Assembly: GCA_000238815.2 (NCBI GenBank)
Contig: AFXB01000006.1
Location: 62,001 to 126,000, forward strand
From: SAR116 cluster alpha proteobacterium HIMB100
GTDB lineage: Bacteria; Pseudomonadota; Alphaproteobacteria; Puniceispirillales; Puniceispirillaceae
Direction of reading: 5' to 3'
Length of the DNA stretch: 64,000 bases
Part shown: positions 54,837-63,492 of the stretch, piece after piece
How the letters are laid out: the number at the start of each line of letters is the position of its first letter
How positions within the stretch are numbered: position 1 is the stretch's first letter
Notes under the pieces: generated by a model
Seen by the model: only the letters and a program-made list of their open reading frames with translations
Database searches by the model: none
Told to the model about the DNA's origin: nothing
Translations under genes and position numbers: made by a program

Positions 54837-56066
54837 TTACAACTGATTGTGGTTGGCATGGATCATATCGCCGACCATCTGTGCAGAGATACAAGACAAG
54901 GTCCAGCCCAGATGCCCGTGCCCGGTATTGTAAAATACACCTGGCTTCCGGCCTGGGCCGATCCGCGGCATCATTGACGGCATCATGGGGCGCAAGCCTG
55001 CCCAGGGCACTACAGATTCTGTTGATATCTCTGGAAAATTCTCTTCCACCCATCTGGTCAGCGGGGCGATCCGGTCCGAACGGATATCATAATTGATGCC
55101 GTTAATTTCTGCTGTACCAGCCACACGGAATCTGTCTTTGCCCAGACGTGCTGTAACAATTTTTGCGGCATCATCTAACAGGCTGACTGTAGGGGCACCA
55201 GCCTGTGAGGTCTCATCTTTCAGCTCTACAGTAATGGAATAGCCTTTCACCGGATAAATATTGACCCGGTCTCCCAATTTTGCGGCCAGCTTGCGGCTCA
55301 TCACACCAGCGGTCACCACAACCCCGTCAAATTGTTTGTCTTGCTGTTGTTGTTCCGGGCCTGTCCAGAAAATCTGCGGACCACCATCAACATGTTTAAT
55401 GGTATCAACCTCTGTGTTCATCACAAAGGTCACCCCTTGTTTGCGCGCGGCTTCAGCCAGACCAGTGGCGAATTTGTGAATATCACCTGTGAAATCGCTG
55501 TCTGTGTAATAGCCGCCAATGACGGGCGCGCCTAAGGCCGGTTCAATATCATAAACCTCATCAGCGCTCAGCCGCTGGCGGGACAGCCCTGCCTTGGTCA
55601 GCATGGCGGTCACATTATGGGCATGGGCAAATTCGGCCTCGCTTTTATAAAAATGCAGAATACCGCGATCGACCCTGTCAAAGGATAATCCTGCCTCTTC
55701 AGCGAAGGCGGTCATCACTTTTCGTGAATCAATTGCCAGCTTTGCTGTGGCGATTGTGTTTTTTTCGTAATTGCCGACATTGCTTGCAAATTCGGCCAGC
55801 CAGCTATATTTGTGCCAGCTTGGTCGCATATTCATGGCCAAAGGCGCATCTGCCTTAAACAGCCACTTTATGCCTTTCAAAATCGTGTTGATATTGGTCC
55901 AGACTTCTGCATTGCTGGCTGAAAGCTGGCCGCCATTTGCAAATGATGTTTCCATTGCCGGATAGCGATGCTTGTCAAATACAGTGACCTCAAACCCTTT
56001 TTGGCGCAGGGCCCAGGCAGTGGTCACGCCGGTGATGCCGGCTCCAATAACAGCGAAATGTTTCAT
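54837..56066 (-). CDS. DadA-type FAD amino-acid dehydrogenase/oxidase
   Basis: A 409-residue FAD flavoprotein of the D-amino acid dehydrogenase small subunit (DadA/DAO) family. HFAVIGAGITGVTTAWALRQKGFEVTVFDKH is the dinucleotide fold. ETSFANGGQLSASNAEVW, DRVDRGILHFYKSEAEF, SDFTGDIHKFATGLAEAA and the C-terminal YNTGHGHLGWTLSCISAQMVGDMI are typical of DadA. ATG 56066 follows GGGGAG; the track upstream lies in the riboswitch and is not coding. The glycine riboswitch suggests that it oxidises glycine, or an amino acid linked to glycine, rather than D-alanine alone. That is inference. Confidence 0.9.
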   Translation of the reverse strand: MKHFAVIGAGITGVTTAWALRQKGFEVTVFDKHRYPAMETSFANGGQLSASNAEVWTNINTILKGIKWLFKADAPLAMNMRPSWHKYSWLAEFASNVGNYEKNTIATAKLAIDSRKVMTAFAEEAGLSFDRVDRGILHFYKSEAEFAHAHNVTAMLTKAGLSRQRLSADEVYDIEPALGAPVIGGYYTDSDFTGDIHKFATGLAEAARKQGVTFVMNTEVDTIKHVDGGPQIFWTGPEQQQQDKQFDGVVVTAGVMSRKLAAKLGDRVNIYPVKGYSITVELKDETSQAGAPTVSLLDDAAKIVTARLGKDRFRVAGTAEINGINYDIRSDRIAPLTRWVEENFPEISTESVVPWAGLRPMMPSMMPRIGPGRKPGVFYNTGHGHLGWTLSCISAQMVGDMIHANHNQL

Positions 56067-56137
56067 AATAAAGGCTCCCCAACATAAGACAGACGAAGGC
56101 TGGTTCCCTGTAAGGTGGTCCAGCATCACAATTTGCC

Positions 56138-56356
56138 TCGTCTGTCTTGGGAACCTGAGAGTTTCCCGCAAATGATAGGCTGCGGTTATCCCCGTCGGTG
56201 GGCTGTGTCACATGCGCATAAAGCTGACATGTGGATAAAGCCGCTCTCCAGACTGTTCACAAATTCTGGCCCTTTTGCCTGAGAGATTTAGAGGCATCTG
56301 CTCCTTCGGCGCTGCCTGACAAGCCAGTGGGGCTTCGGCAGTCTCTCCCAGAATTC
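56138..56356 (-). promoter_or_regulatory. Tandem glycine riboswitch upstream of the DadA-type gene
   Basis: Two glycine aptamers read on the minus strand. The first (56356-56262) is closed by AATTCTGG/CCAGAATT and carries GGGAGAGACTGCCGAAG, GCGCCGAAGGAGC and CTCTCAGGCAAAAGG. The second (about 56255-56140) carries CTGGAGAGCGG, CACCGACGGGG and AACTCTCAGG. These are the conserved gcvT elements. Downstream, TCGTCTGTCTT at 56096-56086 can pair over 11 bp with AAGACAGACGA at 56148-56138, the 3' strand of aptamer 2, just before the ribosome-binding site. Glycine binding would thus compete with that helix, acting on translation or elongation. Confidence 0.9.
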
Positions 56357-56603
56357 GTCTTGAACACGCACAAAGGTACATGAAACATTTCATCTGCACA
56401 AATAATATTTTGGCAATGCGGTCTCCTGCACAATATTTCATCACTGTCTGTAATCTAGCCGGAACAGGTCTGGTTCAGGGTATGCACAGCCAGCAGGGGC
56501 TTTTTCTTGTCCTGCAGGCGACTGTCCTTTATCCTGCCGATAATGATGGCGGGGGCTCTGATCACAGACCTGACCCGCTGGGCAGAACCATAAAGGAGGT
56601 CAT

Positions 56604-57020
56604 ATGGCGGAAATGAGTACAGCCAGGCGGTGGGCGTTTCTTGGCGCAACAGGTCTTATTGTGCTGGGTCTGCAGGCAGCAAGCATGATGCCGGTACAGG
56701 CCAGTGAGGCAGAATTATGTATCAAGTCCCGCATGTGGGAGAAAATCAGCCGCCCGGACGCCACACAGATATGCAGCTGTATCAGCCAGACCATAAACAG
56801 TACAAACGTCTCTGATGATGACAAAGCCAGGATGCGTCTGGCACAGGCCTCTCTTGCCAGTGCGGCATTGGTTCTGGCAGAAAAATATCCTGATTCGGCA
56901 ACTGCCCCTGCAAATGAACGTCTGGCTGCTGTTGGTGTTGCTCTGGCTGAGGTGCGCATGGAGCTGTTCGATTTCGTCGATCTCAGCGCGAAATTTGATT
57001 TATCAGAGTGCGTGAAATAG
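56604..57020 (+). CDS. Small exported protein with cysteines, unknown
   Basis: A 138-residue protein with signal peptide ending around MMPVQASEA (residues 28-36). The mature part has cysteines in ELCIKSRMW and ICSCISQTI near its N-terminus and ECVK at the end, likely disulfide-bonded in the periplasm. The sequence is helical and Ala/Leu-rich otherwise (LAQASLASAALVLAEKYP). A perfect AAAGGAGG site precedes the ATG. A strong terminator follows. It diverges from the riboswitch-controlled gene across about 240 bases. Family not recognised. Confidence 0.6.
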   Translation: MAEMSTARRWAFLGATGLIVLGLQAASMMPVQASEAELCIKSRMWEKISRPDATQICSCISQTINSTNVSDDDKARMRLAQASLASAALVLAEKYPDSATAPANERLAAVGVALAEVRMELFDFVDLSAKFDLSECVK

Positions 57021-57037
57021 CCCGTCTTTTAAAAAAA

Positions 57038-57070
57038 CGGCCCTGATCATCTGATCAGGGCCGGTCTTTT
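57038..57070 (+). terminator. Intrinsic terminator after the small exported gene
   Basis: CGGCCCTGATCA (57038-57049) pairs with TGATCAGGGCCG (57052-57063) around a 2-base loop, followed by GTCTTTT. It is 17 bases after the stop. A second, weaker candidate (GCCGC with GCGGC and an eight-T run, about 57183-57219) lies 120 bases further on. Confidence 0.8.
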
Positions 57071-57289
57071 GGAAAGCATAGTCTCAAGGTACATATCACA
57101 CCTGATGCCGGCTTACCTATCCAGTAAAGGTAACGACAATATGCCGGAATATTTAAGCGCAGAAGGTCACATTATTTGAAATGCCGCTTTTTATGTGTTC
57201 CCCGACGCGGCTTTTTTTTCAGCTAGACAACATCAAATAAGCGCAGACTGAATCCGGTCAGCAAGCCTGTTAAAGCTCCATAATCAGCC

Positions 57290-57799
57290 TTATGCCACCT
57301 CAACGAATACCAGCTCGTTCAGCCCGCCGGCCCCGTCAACCAGGCTGTCCCAGGTCTCCACAGACAAAGCAGTGTCAAAATTCACCTTTATGCTGTTTGC
57401 CTCATCCACAGTGACTTTCAGGCCTTTGCCGCCTTTGACAACATCCGCGCCCAGCCCGCCATACAGCACATCATCACCTGTGCTGCCTTTCACCTTCACA
57501 GGCGTCAGATCAGGCACGCCTCTGGCAAATTCAAACGGCACATACCGCCAGCCGGTATCAGAGCTGTCATCCTGTCCGCGCAGCTCTATAGTCCCGACAT
57601 CGTCATAAGTTCTGACCAGCGGCATCATAAGCGATTGAAGATGGCCGAGAGGGTCAGTAAAGGTAACAGCCAGCTCATCATCATAAATTATGGCAGAACG
57701 TATGCTCTGCCGGTCCAGTTTAACGGAAAGCACATAACTTGCCCCGTTCAGGGAATAGCGGCCCTCAACAGCTGTCAACTCTAATGCGCCATCATTCAT
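57290..57799 (-). CDS. Short RTX-like protein
   Basis: A 169-residue protein with two glycine-rich calcium-binding nonapeptide units (GSTGDDVLY-GGLGADVVK-GGKG, residues 105-126), the hallmark of RTX type I secretion substrates. No signal peptide is seen, as expected for that route. The C-terminus ends in a hydrophobic stretch LNELVFVEVA, consistent with an uncleaved secretion signal. The N-terminal 100 residues are beta-rich and unrecognised. It may be a small RTX protein or the trimmed end of a larger one. The secretion genes at 34.2-36.9 kb appear broken. Confidence 0.6.
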   Translation of the reverse strand: MNDGALELTAVEGRYSLNGASYVLSVKLDRQSIRSAIIYDDELAVTFTDPLGHLQSLMMPLVRTYDDVGTIELRGQDDSSDTGWRYVPFEFARGVPDLTPVKVKGSTGDDVLYGGLGADVVKGGKGLKVTVDEANSIKVNFDTALSVETWDSLVDGAGGLNELVFVEVA

Positions 57800-58413
57800 A
57801 ATATCTGTCCTTATCAGACCGGCAATGCCGCCGGTTTCTCTCAGCTACAGGTCTTTGTGAACACATAATCATCAGGGGAATGGCAAAGGCACCTCATGCA
57901 ATAAGGCGCCGCCTACAAACAGCACAGCCCGCAATAAGGCACCTCATACAAAAAACACTTCACGCAAAAGGGCACTGAACAGGCCGGCAAAACCATAAAA
58001 TATGTTTCTGCAGGTTTATTCACCTGTCTGGCATGCAAACTGTTCCCGCAAGAACTCTACATCCGGATCAAGGACCCCACAAAGCAGAAATTCTGCTGTT
58101 CACGCAAATGTGATTTTGAAAAAAAGGCAAAAGGGTCATAATAGCCGATTTGCCAGAAGCGATTATCTGCTGCTGGTGCGCTGTTTGACAATTGTGAGTG
58201 ATTTAAATAAGCCGTTCTGCTAGGCTGAATGCGGGTCTGTCCGGTTTTTCTCTTCTTGGGGGAAAAGGCGGTCCGGGCAGCTGCCTCATCTCTGGCCGTT
58301 CTGGTCTGCCTGACCTGTTACCATGGCGGTTGCCTGTAAATGGTGACATGTGAAATGGTGACATTTGTCTGTACACAGTGACGCCTGTCTGTAAATAAAA
58401 GAGAGCAAGTGCC
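57800..58413. other. 614-base gap with short direct repeats
   Basis: No credible gene is present. Short direct repeats are visible: AAGGCACCTCAT at 57886-57897 and 57936-57947 (50 apart), GCAATAAGGC at 57898-57907 and 57931-57940, and AAATGGTGACAT at 58338-58349 and 58353-58364 (15 apart), the last just upstream of the MFS gene. The MFS promoter must lie here. The 15-base spacing of the last pair could be an operator. Confidence 0.5.
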
Positions 58414-59595
58414 ATGATCGCGTCCTTTTTTACGGTTCCGGCTTCTGTCTGGCGAATGGTCTTTGCACAGGGCCTGTCAATGACAGTGATGAATGTCAAT
58501 ATCATCAATACAGGTCTGGCAGGGGCGATATTGGCACCGGAATTATGGATGGCGACCCTGCCCTTATCTTTGCAATTTGTGGCGGTGATGCTGGCCACTC
58601 TGCCAGCCTCGCTGCTGATGGCCCGGTTTGGGCGGCGGCCTGTGTTTTTGTGTGGTGTGGCGATTTCTGTGACTGCAACCGCTGTCCAGGCGATTGCGAT
58701 CATCACTGGCCAGTTTGGCCTGTTTATGGCGGGGTCTGTTTTGCTGGGTTGTGCACATGGTGTGGCGCAGTTTTATCGTTATGCCGCTGCTGATGGTCTG
58801 ACAGATGAGCTGAAGCCCAAGGCAGTCAGCTTTGTCCTTCTGGGCGGGCTGGCAGCGGCACTGATCGGGCCGGAAATTGCCTATCGTTTTGTTGATACCG
58901 TGGATGGTGCCCGCTATGCCGGGGCCTTTATCGGGGCAGGGGTGTTGCATCTTCTCGGCTTTTTTGTGCTGGCGGGGATGGACAGCCCGAAACCGCCACA
59001 AAACCCCTCTGCTGGTCGTGATATGTCTGTCTTTTTTGCCCTGCCTGGCTTCCGGCTCGGGCTGGTGGCGGCGGCCATCGGTTATGCGGTGATGTCTTTT
59101 TTGATGACCGCAACGCCGCTGCAGATTGTCAATGTCAGCCAGCTGGGCGTCGCTGAAAATGCCCGTGTGATTCAATGGCATGTGATTGCCATGTTTGCGC
59201 CGTCTTTTTTTACCGGCCATCTGATTGCCCGCCTCGGCATCAGACAGGTGATGGCAGCAGGGCTTGTGATGTATGGTTTATGCATAATTGCGGCCCTTTC
59301 GGGAACCGGGTTCTGGGATTATTTTGCGGCGCTGCTGTTGCTGGGGCTGGGCTGGAATTTCTTATATGTGTCTGGCAGCACGCTGATTGCCCGCATTGCT
59401 GCTCCTGAAGAGCGCGGCCGTGTCCAGGGGGTGGCGGATCTGATTATCTTTGCTGCGGTCGCTGTTGCCTCCCTCAGCGCGGGTGCCCTGCATTCGGCGA
59501 TTGGCTGGTCCGGGCTGGTTCTGGTTTGTCTGATCCCTGTGGGTGTGATCGGATGTGCGGTTCTGCTCACCACGCGGCGCGCGCTTAAAATCTGA
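58414..59595 (+). CDS. MFS transporter
   Basis: A 393-residue major facilitator with about twelve membrane segments. The family loop appears after segment 2 as LMARFGRRPVFLCGV, and a second-half counterpart is HLIARLGIRQVMAAG. AAAPEERGRVQGVADLIIFAAVAVASLSAG is typical. The substrate is unknown; the drug/metabolite exporter branch is likely. GAGAG precedes the ATG. It is monocistronic. Confidence 0.88.
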   Translation: MIASFFTVPASVWRMVFAQGLSMTVMNVNIINTGLAGAILAPELWMATLPLSLQFVAVMLATLPASLLMARFGRRPVFLCGVAISVTATAVQAIAIITGQFGLFMAGSVLLGCAHGVAQFYRYAAADGLTDELKPKAVSFVLLGGLAAALIGPEIAYRFVDTVDGARYAGAFIGAGVLHLLGFFVLAGMDSPKPPQNPSAGRDMSVFFALPGFRLGLVAAAIGYAVMSFLMTATPLQIVNVSQLGVAENARVIQWHVIAMFAPSFFTGHLIARLGIRQVMAAGLVMYGLCIIAALSGTGFWDYFAALLLLGLGWNFLYVSGSTLIARIAAPEERGRVQGVADLIIFAAVAVASLSAGALHSAIGWSGLVLVCLIPVGVIGCAVLLTTRRALKI

Positions 59596-59674
59596 TAATT
59601 GTTTCCTATATGGAAACAAAAGATTTCTTTTTCAGAAAAACAGCGAAAAAAGAACAGAATTGTCGTATTTAGAA

Positions 59675-59742
59675 CAAAAAAAAGGTCGTAAAACCATGTT
59701 TACGACCAAGTTTAGGGAGGAAATGCACAATCAAATCGTGCA
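59675..59742 (-). ncRNA. Candidate small RNA with anti-Shine-Dalgarno stretch
   Basis: Read on the minus strand, a TTGACA (59777-59772) is followed by a weak -10 (TAACTG) at 17-base spacing. Then come a TGCAC/GTGCA hairpin (59742-59724), an open TTTCCTCCC stretch (59723-59715, complementary to Shine-Dalgarno sites), and a terminator stem GGTCGTAAA/TTTACGACC (59707-59684) followed by eight T. The layout matches known alphaproteobacterial sRNAs with CCTCC loops. The -10 element is poor. The alternative is a 29-codon plus-strand ORF starting at 59723. Confidence 0.45.
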
Positions 59743-59827
59743 AGCCGACAGTTACGCCGAAACAGAAATAATGTCAATAATTTTTTTAACAGGCTGTCTT
59801 TTTATGAAATAAGCCTGCAACGCCGCT

Positions 59828-60715
59828 CTAGACAACGAAATCCGGCATCAGTCTCTGCAGGGCCTCTGGCGTCATTCCGGCTTGCCGAAGGCTGATCAGA
59901 CTGCGATCCTGGTCTCTTTTGGCCAGCCGTCTGCCGGTCTCATCACGAACCAGCGGGTGATGCAGATATGTGGGTACAGGCAGCTCCAGTAATGCCTGTA
60001 ATACTCTGTGAACCGGGGTTGACGGAGCCAGATCTTCGCCGCGTACCACCAGGGTAATCTGGCTGTCGGCATCATCCAGCACCACGCTGAGGTGATAAGA
60101 AGCGGCAATATCCCGCCGCCCGAGAATAACATCACCTGAGTCTGCCCTGAACTGGTCAGCCTCTATGTAGTGGTTATGGCCGTCAGCATCTGTCCAGAAC
60201 AGCGGTCCGGTGCGGGCCAGGGCCAGCTGGCTGTCCAGCCGCCAGGCCGGAATTTGTCCGTCTGCTGCGCGTTGCTGCTGTTCTGTGTCTGACAGCAGCC
60301 CCTTTGTTGACGCGGCTACGCTGGTCTGTGCTGGGGTATCGGCGGCGTCCTGCGGTGCGCTCAGGATATCTGTAAGTTCTCGGCGGGTCAGATAACAGGG
60401 ATAGACCAGCCCCTCTGTACGCAGCTGGTCAAGGGCACGGGCATAACGCCGCAGGCGGCCTGACTGAACCAGTGGCGGCGCTGCCCAGCTTATGCCCAGC
60501 CACTGCAGATCATCTGTTATCTGCCGGGTGAATGTTTCACGGCAGCGTGTATGGTCCAGATCATCAATCCGCAGACAAAACAGCTGGTCTGACTGTCCGG
60601 CTGCACGCCAGGCGGTCAGGGCTGAATACGCATGGCCCAGATGCAGCGCGCCTGTGGGGCTGGGCGCAAAGCGGGTGCGGACAGGCAGATGAATGGCCGG
60701 ATCAGCAGCAGACAT
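59828..60715 (-). CDS. gluQ: Glutamyl-Q tRNA(Asp) synthetase
   Basis: A 295-residue class I synthetase-like enzyme that attaches glutamate to queuosine in tRNA-Asp. TRFAPSPTGALHLGHAYSALTAWRAA carries HLGH (HIGH), the KMSKS position is RRLAKRDQDRSL. RIDDLDHTRCRETF and DVILGRRDIAASYHLSVVLDDADSQITLVVRGEDL are GluQ-specific; the anticodon-binding half of GluRS is absent. The zinc-site cysteines of E. coli GluQ are largely missing (one Cys in YPCYLTRREL). The region at 130-150 holds an insert. Confidence 0.92.
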   Translation of the reverse strand: MSAADPAIHLPVRTRFAPSPTGALHLGHAYSALTAWRAAGQSDQLFCLRIDDLDHTRCRETFTRQITDDLQWLGISWAAPPLVQSGRLRRYARALDQLRTEGLVYPCYLTRRELTDILSAPQDAADTPAQTSVAASTKGLLSDTEQQQRAADGQIPAWRLDSQLALARTGPLFWTDADGHNHYIEADQFRADSGDVILGRRDIAASYHLSVVLDDADSQITLVVRGEDLAPSTPVHRVLQALLELPVPTYLHHPLVRDETGRRLAKRDQDRSLISLRQAGMTPEALQRLMPDFVV

Positions 60716-60887
60716 AACGGTTTTGGATCCTTTCTGGTGCGACGATATGGGTGAATAATCCTGTCACTATAGTTATTGTGCCCCCGAATAGACTACAGAT
60801 ATACTGTGAATATACTGCACAGCAATACCGGCGCAAAAAACAGCTGCCCTATCTGTTGCATCATCTGAACCAAGGACAGAAATTAAC

Positions 60888-61577
60888 ATGACAACCACAC
60901 TGCTCACGCTCCAGCTGAACAGCTTTGGCCCCCTGTCAGGCCAGCTCTATCAGACCAGCCAATCAGACTTGTCTGGACCTGTAAAGCTGGTGGTGCTGAT
61001 GCATGGATGGGGTGCGGATGGTGCTGATTTATTGCCGCTGGCCCCTGCGCTGGTGACACCGGACAGCGGTGATAGCGTGTTTGTACCTGATGCCCCTTAT
61101 ATTTGTTCTGCCAACCCGTTTGGCCGGCAATGGTTTGAACTGACAGATCCGGCAGCAGGTCTTGGCCGGAATGCTGCGGCCTGTCTTGACACGGCGGCGT
61201 TAATTGCAGAACTGCTCGACGGCTTATCTGCAACGCTGGCGATGTCCTCTGACCAGCTTGTGTTGGGCGGCTTTTCGCAAGGCGGTATGGTGGCGCTGAC
61301 AGGCGGCATGGCCTATCCTGCACCTTTACAGGGTTTATTCTGTTTATCCGGGGCCTGGCTGACCGCTGATCAGACCTCCCGGCAGCCCACCGACTTACCT
61401 GTTTTTCTGGCACATGGTGGTGCGGACCCCGTGGTGCCGGTCGGCTGTATGACACAGGCTGCATCAGATCTTCAGGCAGCAGGGTTTTCCCCCCAGACAA
61501 TGCGCCGTGAACATATGGCACATGGGATTGACCCGCAAACCGTTGACAGCCTGGCCAGCTTTATCTCCAGCCTGTAA
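60888..61577 (+). CDS. Phospholipase/carboxylesterase family hydrolase (YpfH-like)
   Basis: A 229-residue alpha/beta hydrolase of the carboxylesterase/thioesterase family. MHGWGADGADLLPLAP holds the oxyanion region, GFSQGGMVAL the nucleophile Ser, GGADPVVPVG the Asp and REHMAHGID the His. It should cleave esters or thioesters of short acyl chains. Cytoplasmic; no signal peptide. AAGGA lies upstream. Confidence 0.9.
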   Translation: MTTTLLTLQLNSFGPLSGQLYQTSQSDLSGPVKLVVLMHGWGADGADLLPLAPALVTPDSGDSVFVPDAPYICSANPFGRQWFELTDPAAGLGRNAAACLDTAALIAELLDGLSATLAMSSDQLVLGGFSQGGMVALTGGMAYPAPLQGLFCLSGAWLTADQTSRQPTDLPVFLAHGGADPVVPVGCMTQAASDLQAAGFSPQTMRREHMAHGIDPQTVDSLASFISSL

Positions 61578-61774
61578 GCTGAACAGTGCCGCTTTGTCAT
61601 TAAGTTGTCATCAGGCTGTGTTGTGCTGGGCAAGCCAGATTTTGTGATCATAAAGAAAGGCGATCACAACATCTTGTGAAAAAACGCAACATACTTCCTG
61701 ATTTGCCCTTGCCACCTGTCCGGCATCATGTTTGACTGATGATATTGGGTTAAAAAAGTAAGGTGGCCTTATAG

Positions 61775-62353
61775 ATGAACGCAGGTATGCATCCACCGGC
61801 TCTTGTTCTGAACGCCGATTTCCGGCCGCTCAGCTATTTCCCCTTGTCCTTATGGTCATGGCAGGACAGCATCAAAGCGGTGTTTCTGGATCGGGTGACG
61901 ATCATTTCTGAATATGAAGAAATGGTCAGCTCTCCGTCTCTGACTATGCCTTTGCCATCTGTAATTGCATTGAAAGAATATATTCCGCAGAGCCGCACAC
62001 CGGCCTTCACGCGGTTTAATGTGTTCCTGCGCGATAAATTCACCTGCCAATATTGTGACACCAAACTGCCTGCTGTTGAGCTGACCTTTGATCATGTGAC
62101 GCCGCGGTCAAAAGGGGGGCGGTCCCGTTGGGATAATGTGGTGGCCGCCTGCAGCCCCTGTAATCTGAAAAAAGCAAATAAAATGCCTGCGCAATGTCAT
62201 ATGCATCCCCTGAAAAAACCAGCCGCGCCATCGGTCTGGCAGCTGCAGGAAAATGGCCGTGCATTTCCGCCGAACTATCTGCATCACAGCTGGCGTGATT
62301 ATCTGTATTGGGACAGCGAATTGCTGGAAGATGTTCCGGCGCTGCCTTATTAG
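61775..62353 (+). CDS. HNH endonuclease family protein
   Basis: A 192-residue HNH protein. The zinc-bound HNH fold is complete: CQYC (first Cys pair), LTFDHVTPRSKGGRSRWDNVVAACSPCNLKKANKM, with the His of DHV and the second Cys pair in CSPC. The N-terminal PALVLNADFRPLSYFPLSLWSWQDSIKAVFLDR is shared by a widespread chromosomal family whose role is not settled. It is not linked to phage genes here. Confidence 0.9.
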   Translation: MNAGMHPPALVLNADFRPLSYFPLSLWSWQDSIKAVFLDRVTIISEYEEMVSSPSLTMPLPSVIALKEYIPQSRTPAFTRFNVFLRDKFTCQYCDTKLPAVELTFDHVTPRSKGGRSRWDNVVAACSPCNLKKANKMPAQCHMHPLKKPAAPSVWQLQENGRAFPPNYLHHSWRDYLYWDSELLEDVPALPY

Positions 62354-62376
62354 GCTGCAGACCAGCCGGTCCGGGC

Positions 62377-62904
62377 TCAGATTTTCTCGGCCACTTTAAT
62401 TGCTGCTTTGCAACCGGTCTGGATAATGGCTTTCATCAGCCCATAGGCCGGGGCCTGGCGCCCGTCATGTTCCACAGCAATGTCCCGGTGTTCCAGTTCT
62501 TCATCTCTGAATCGGGCCAATGTTTCGGTTAATTCGGGTTCTTCTTGGCGGCTGTTCAGGTCTTTGACCTGGCGGTCATAATGGGTGCCGATCACCTCTT
62601 CAACCGCGATGGTACAGGCCATTGCGGCTTTCGGGCCAAGTGCTGCGGTGGCCGCCCCCAGCACAAATCCGGCCGCGCCCCAGACCGGATCCAACAATGA
62701 TGGCCTGACCCGGTATGCATTCAGCAGCTCGTCAAATGTATCCAGATGCTCTTGTTCCTGTTCCATCATATGCTGAATCTCTGCTGCCTGCGGGTGGCCC
62801 TTCAGAACCGCCAGCTGACCTTTATATATGGTTTGTGCGGCGCGTTCACCGGCATGGTTCACACGTAAATATTCAGCCAGGCGGGGCGGTGTTCTCTCAG
62901 TCAT
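62377..62904 (-). CDS. coq7: Demethoxyubiquinone hydroxylase Coq7
   Basis: A 175-residue diiron hydroxylase for the C6 hydroxylation step of ubiquinone synthesis. The helical-bundle motifs are RVNHAGERAAQTIYKGQ, EQEHLDTFDELL, CTIAVEEVIGTHYDRQ and FRDEELEHRDIAVEH, giving the two E-x6-H-like iron sites. It belongs to the Coq7 (bacterial short) form. It is monocistronic and convergent with the HNH gene. Confidence 0.95.
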   Translation of the reverse strand: MTERTPPRLAEYLRVNHAGERAAQTIYKGQLAVLKGHPQAAEIQHMMEQEQEHLDTFDELLNAYRVRPSLLDPVWGAAGFVLGAATAALGPKAAMACTIAVEEVIGTHYDRQVKDLNSRQEEPELTETLARFRDEELEHRDIAVEHDGRQAPAYGLMKAIIQTGCKAAIKVAEKI

Positions 62905-63012
62905 GATCTCAAGGCCTTAATCAGCAGGTGAAGATGGTCTCAATAATGCTAAACTAAGCGCAGATCAGCACAGTTTCAAGCCAAATACATGGCTGTTCTG
63001 GCTGAAGCGCTG

Positions 63013-63492
63013 TTAACGGCGGCGGGGTGTCAGCCCAAGCAGGGCAAATGCTGCGATACAGAAACTGGCCAACATATTCCATCCAGCCATAGACAGGCCG
63101 GCAAAGGACCAGGCGATCTCATCACAGCGGATCACAGGTGTCGCCAGCAAATTGTCCACCAGCGCGGCGGTACTGCCACTGGCCAAAGCCGAAGAACAGC
63201 TGGCCGGTCCAGCCCAGAGCTGTTGTTCTACCCCGACATGATAACCGGCAATCGCGGCGGTTGTTGCCCCGCTCAGACTGATCAGCATTAATGCCACTCC
63301 CGGGCGCAAACCTGCCAGTCCACACAGGCTGAACAGGATCACAGCTGCATGTGGCCAGCGTTGCCAGATACAGAGCTTGCACGGGGCCAGCCCGCCCAGA
63401 TATTCAAACCCGAATGCCAGCAATAACAAGCCAGCTGACGCACCGCCACAGATCAGCAAAAGCTGGTGAACAGAAACCGGCATCCGCATCAT
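63013..63492 (-). CDS. dsbB: Disulfide bond formation protein DsbB
   Basis: A 159-residue four-helix membrane protein. CKLCIWQRWPHAAV contains the quinone-linked Cys pair (C-x2-C) and the conserved Arg, and the second pair lies in PASCSSAL and PVIRCDEIAW. It re-oxidises DsbA through ubiquinone. The ATG at 63492 overlaps the upstream gene's stop by four bases (ATGA); a GTG at 63504 is the alternative. Short form compared with E. coli (176 residues). Confidence 0.92.
   Translation of the reverse strand: MMRMPVSVHQLLLICGGASAGLLLLAFGFEYLGGLAPCKLCIWQRWPHAAVILFSLCGLAGLRPGVALMLISLSGATTAAIAGYHVGVEQQLWAGPASCSSALASGSTAALVDNLLATPVIRCDEIAWSFAGLSMAGWNMLASFCIAAFALLGLTPRRR

Noticed and set aside
58002-58223. 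73-codon ORF in the gap before the MFS gene
   Set aside because: Basic, irregular composition, no ribosome-binding site and no family pattern.
59723-59812. 29-codon ORF after the MFS gene
   Set aside because: The AGGGAGG motif is only 2 bases from the ATG, and the region reads better as a minus-strand RNA with terminator; left open as an alternative.
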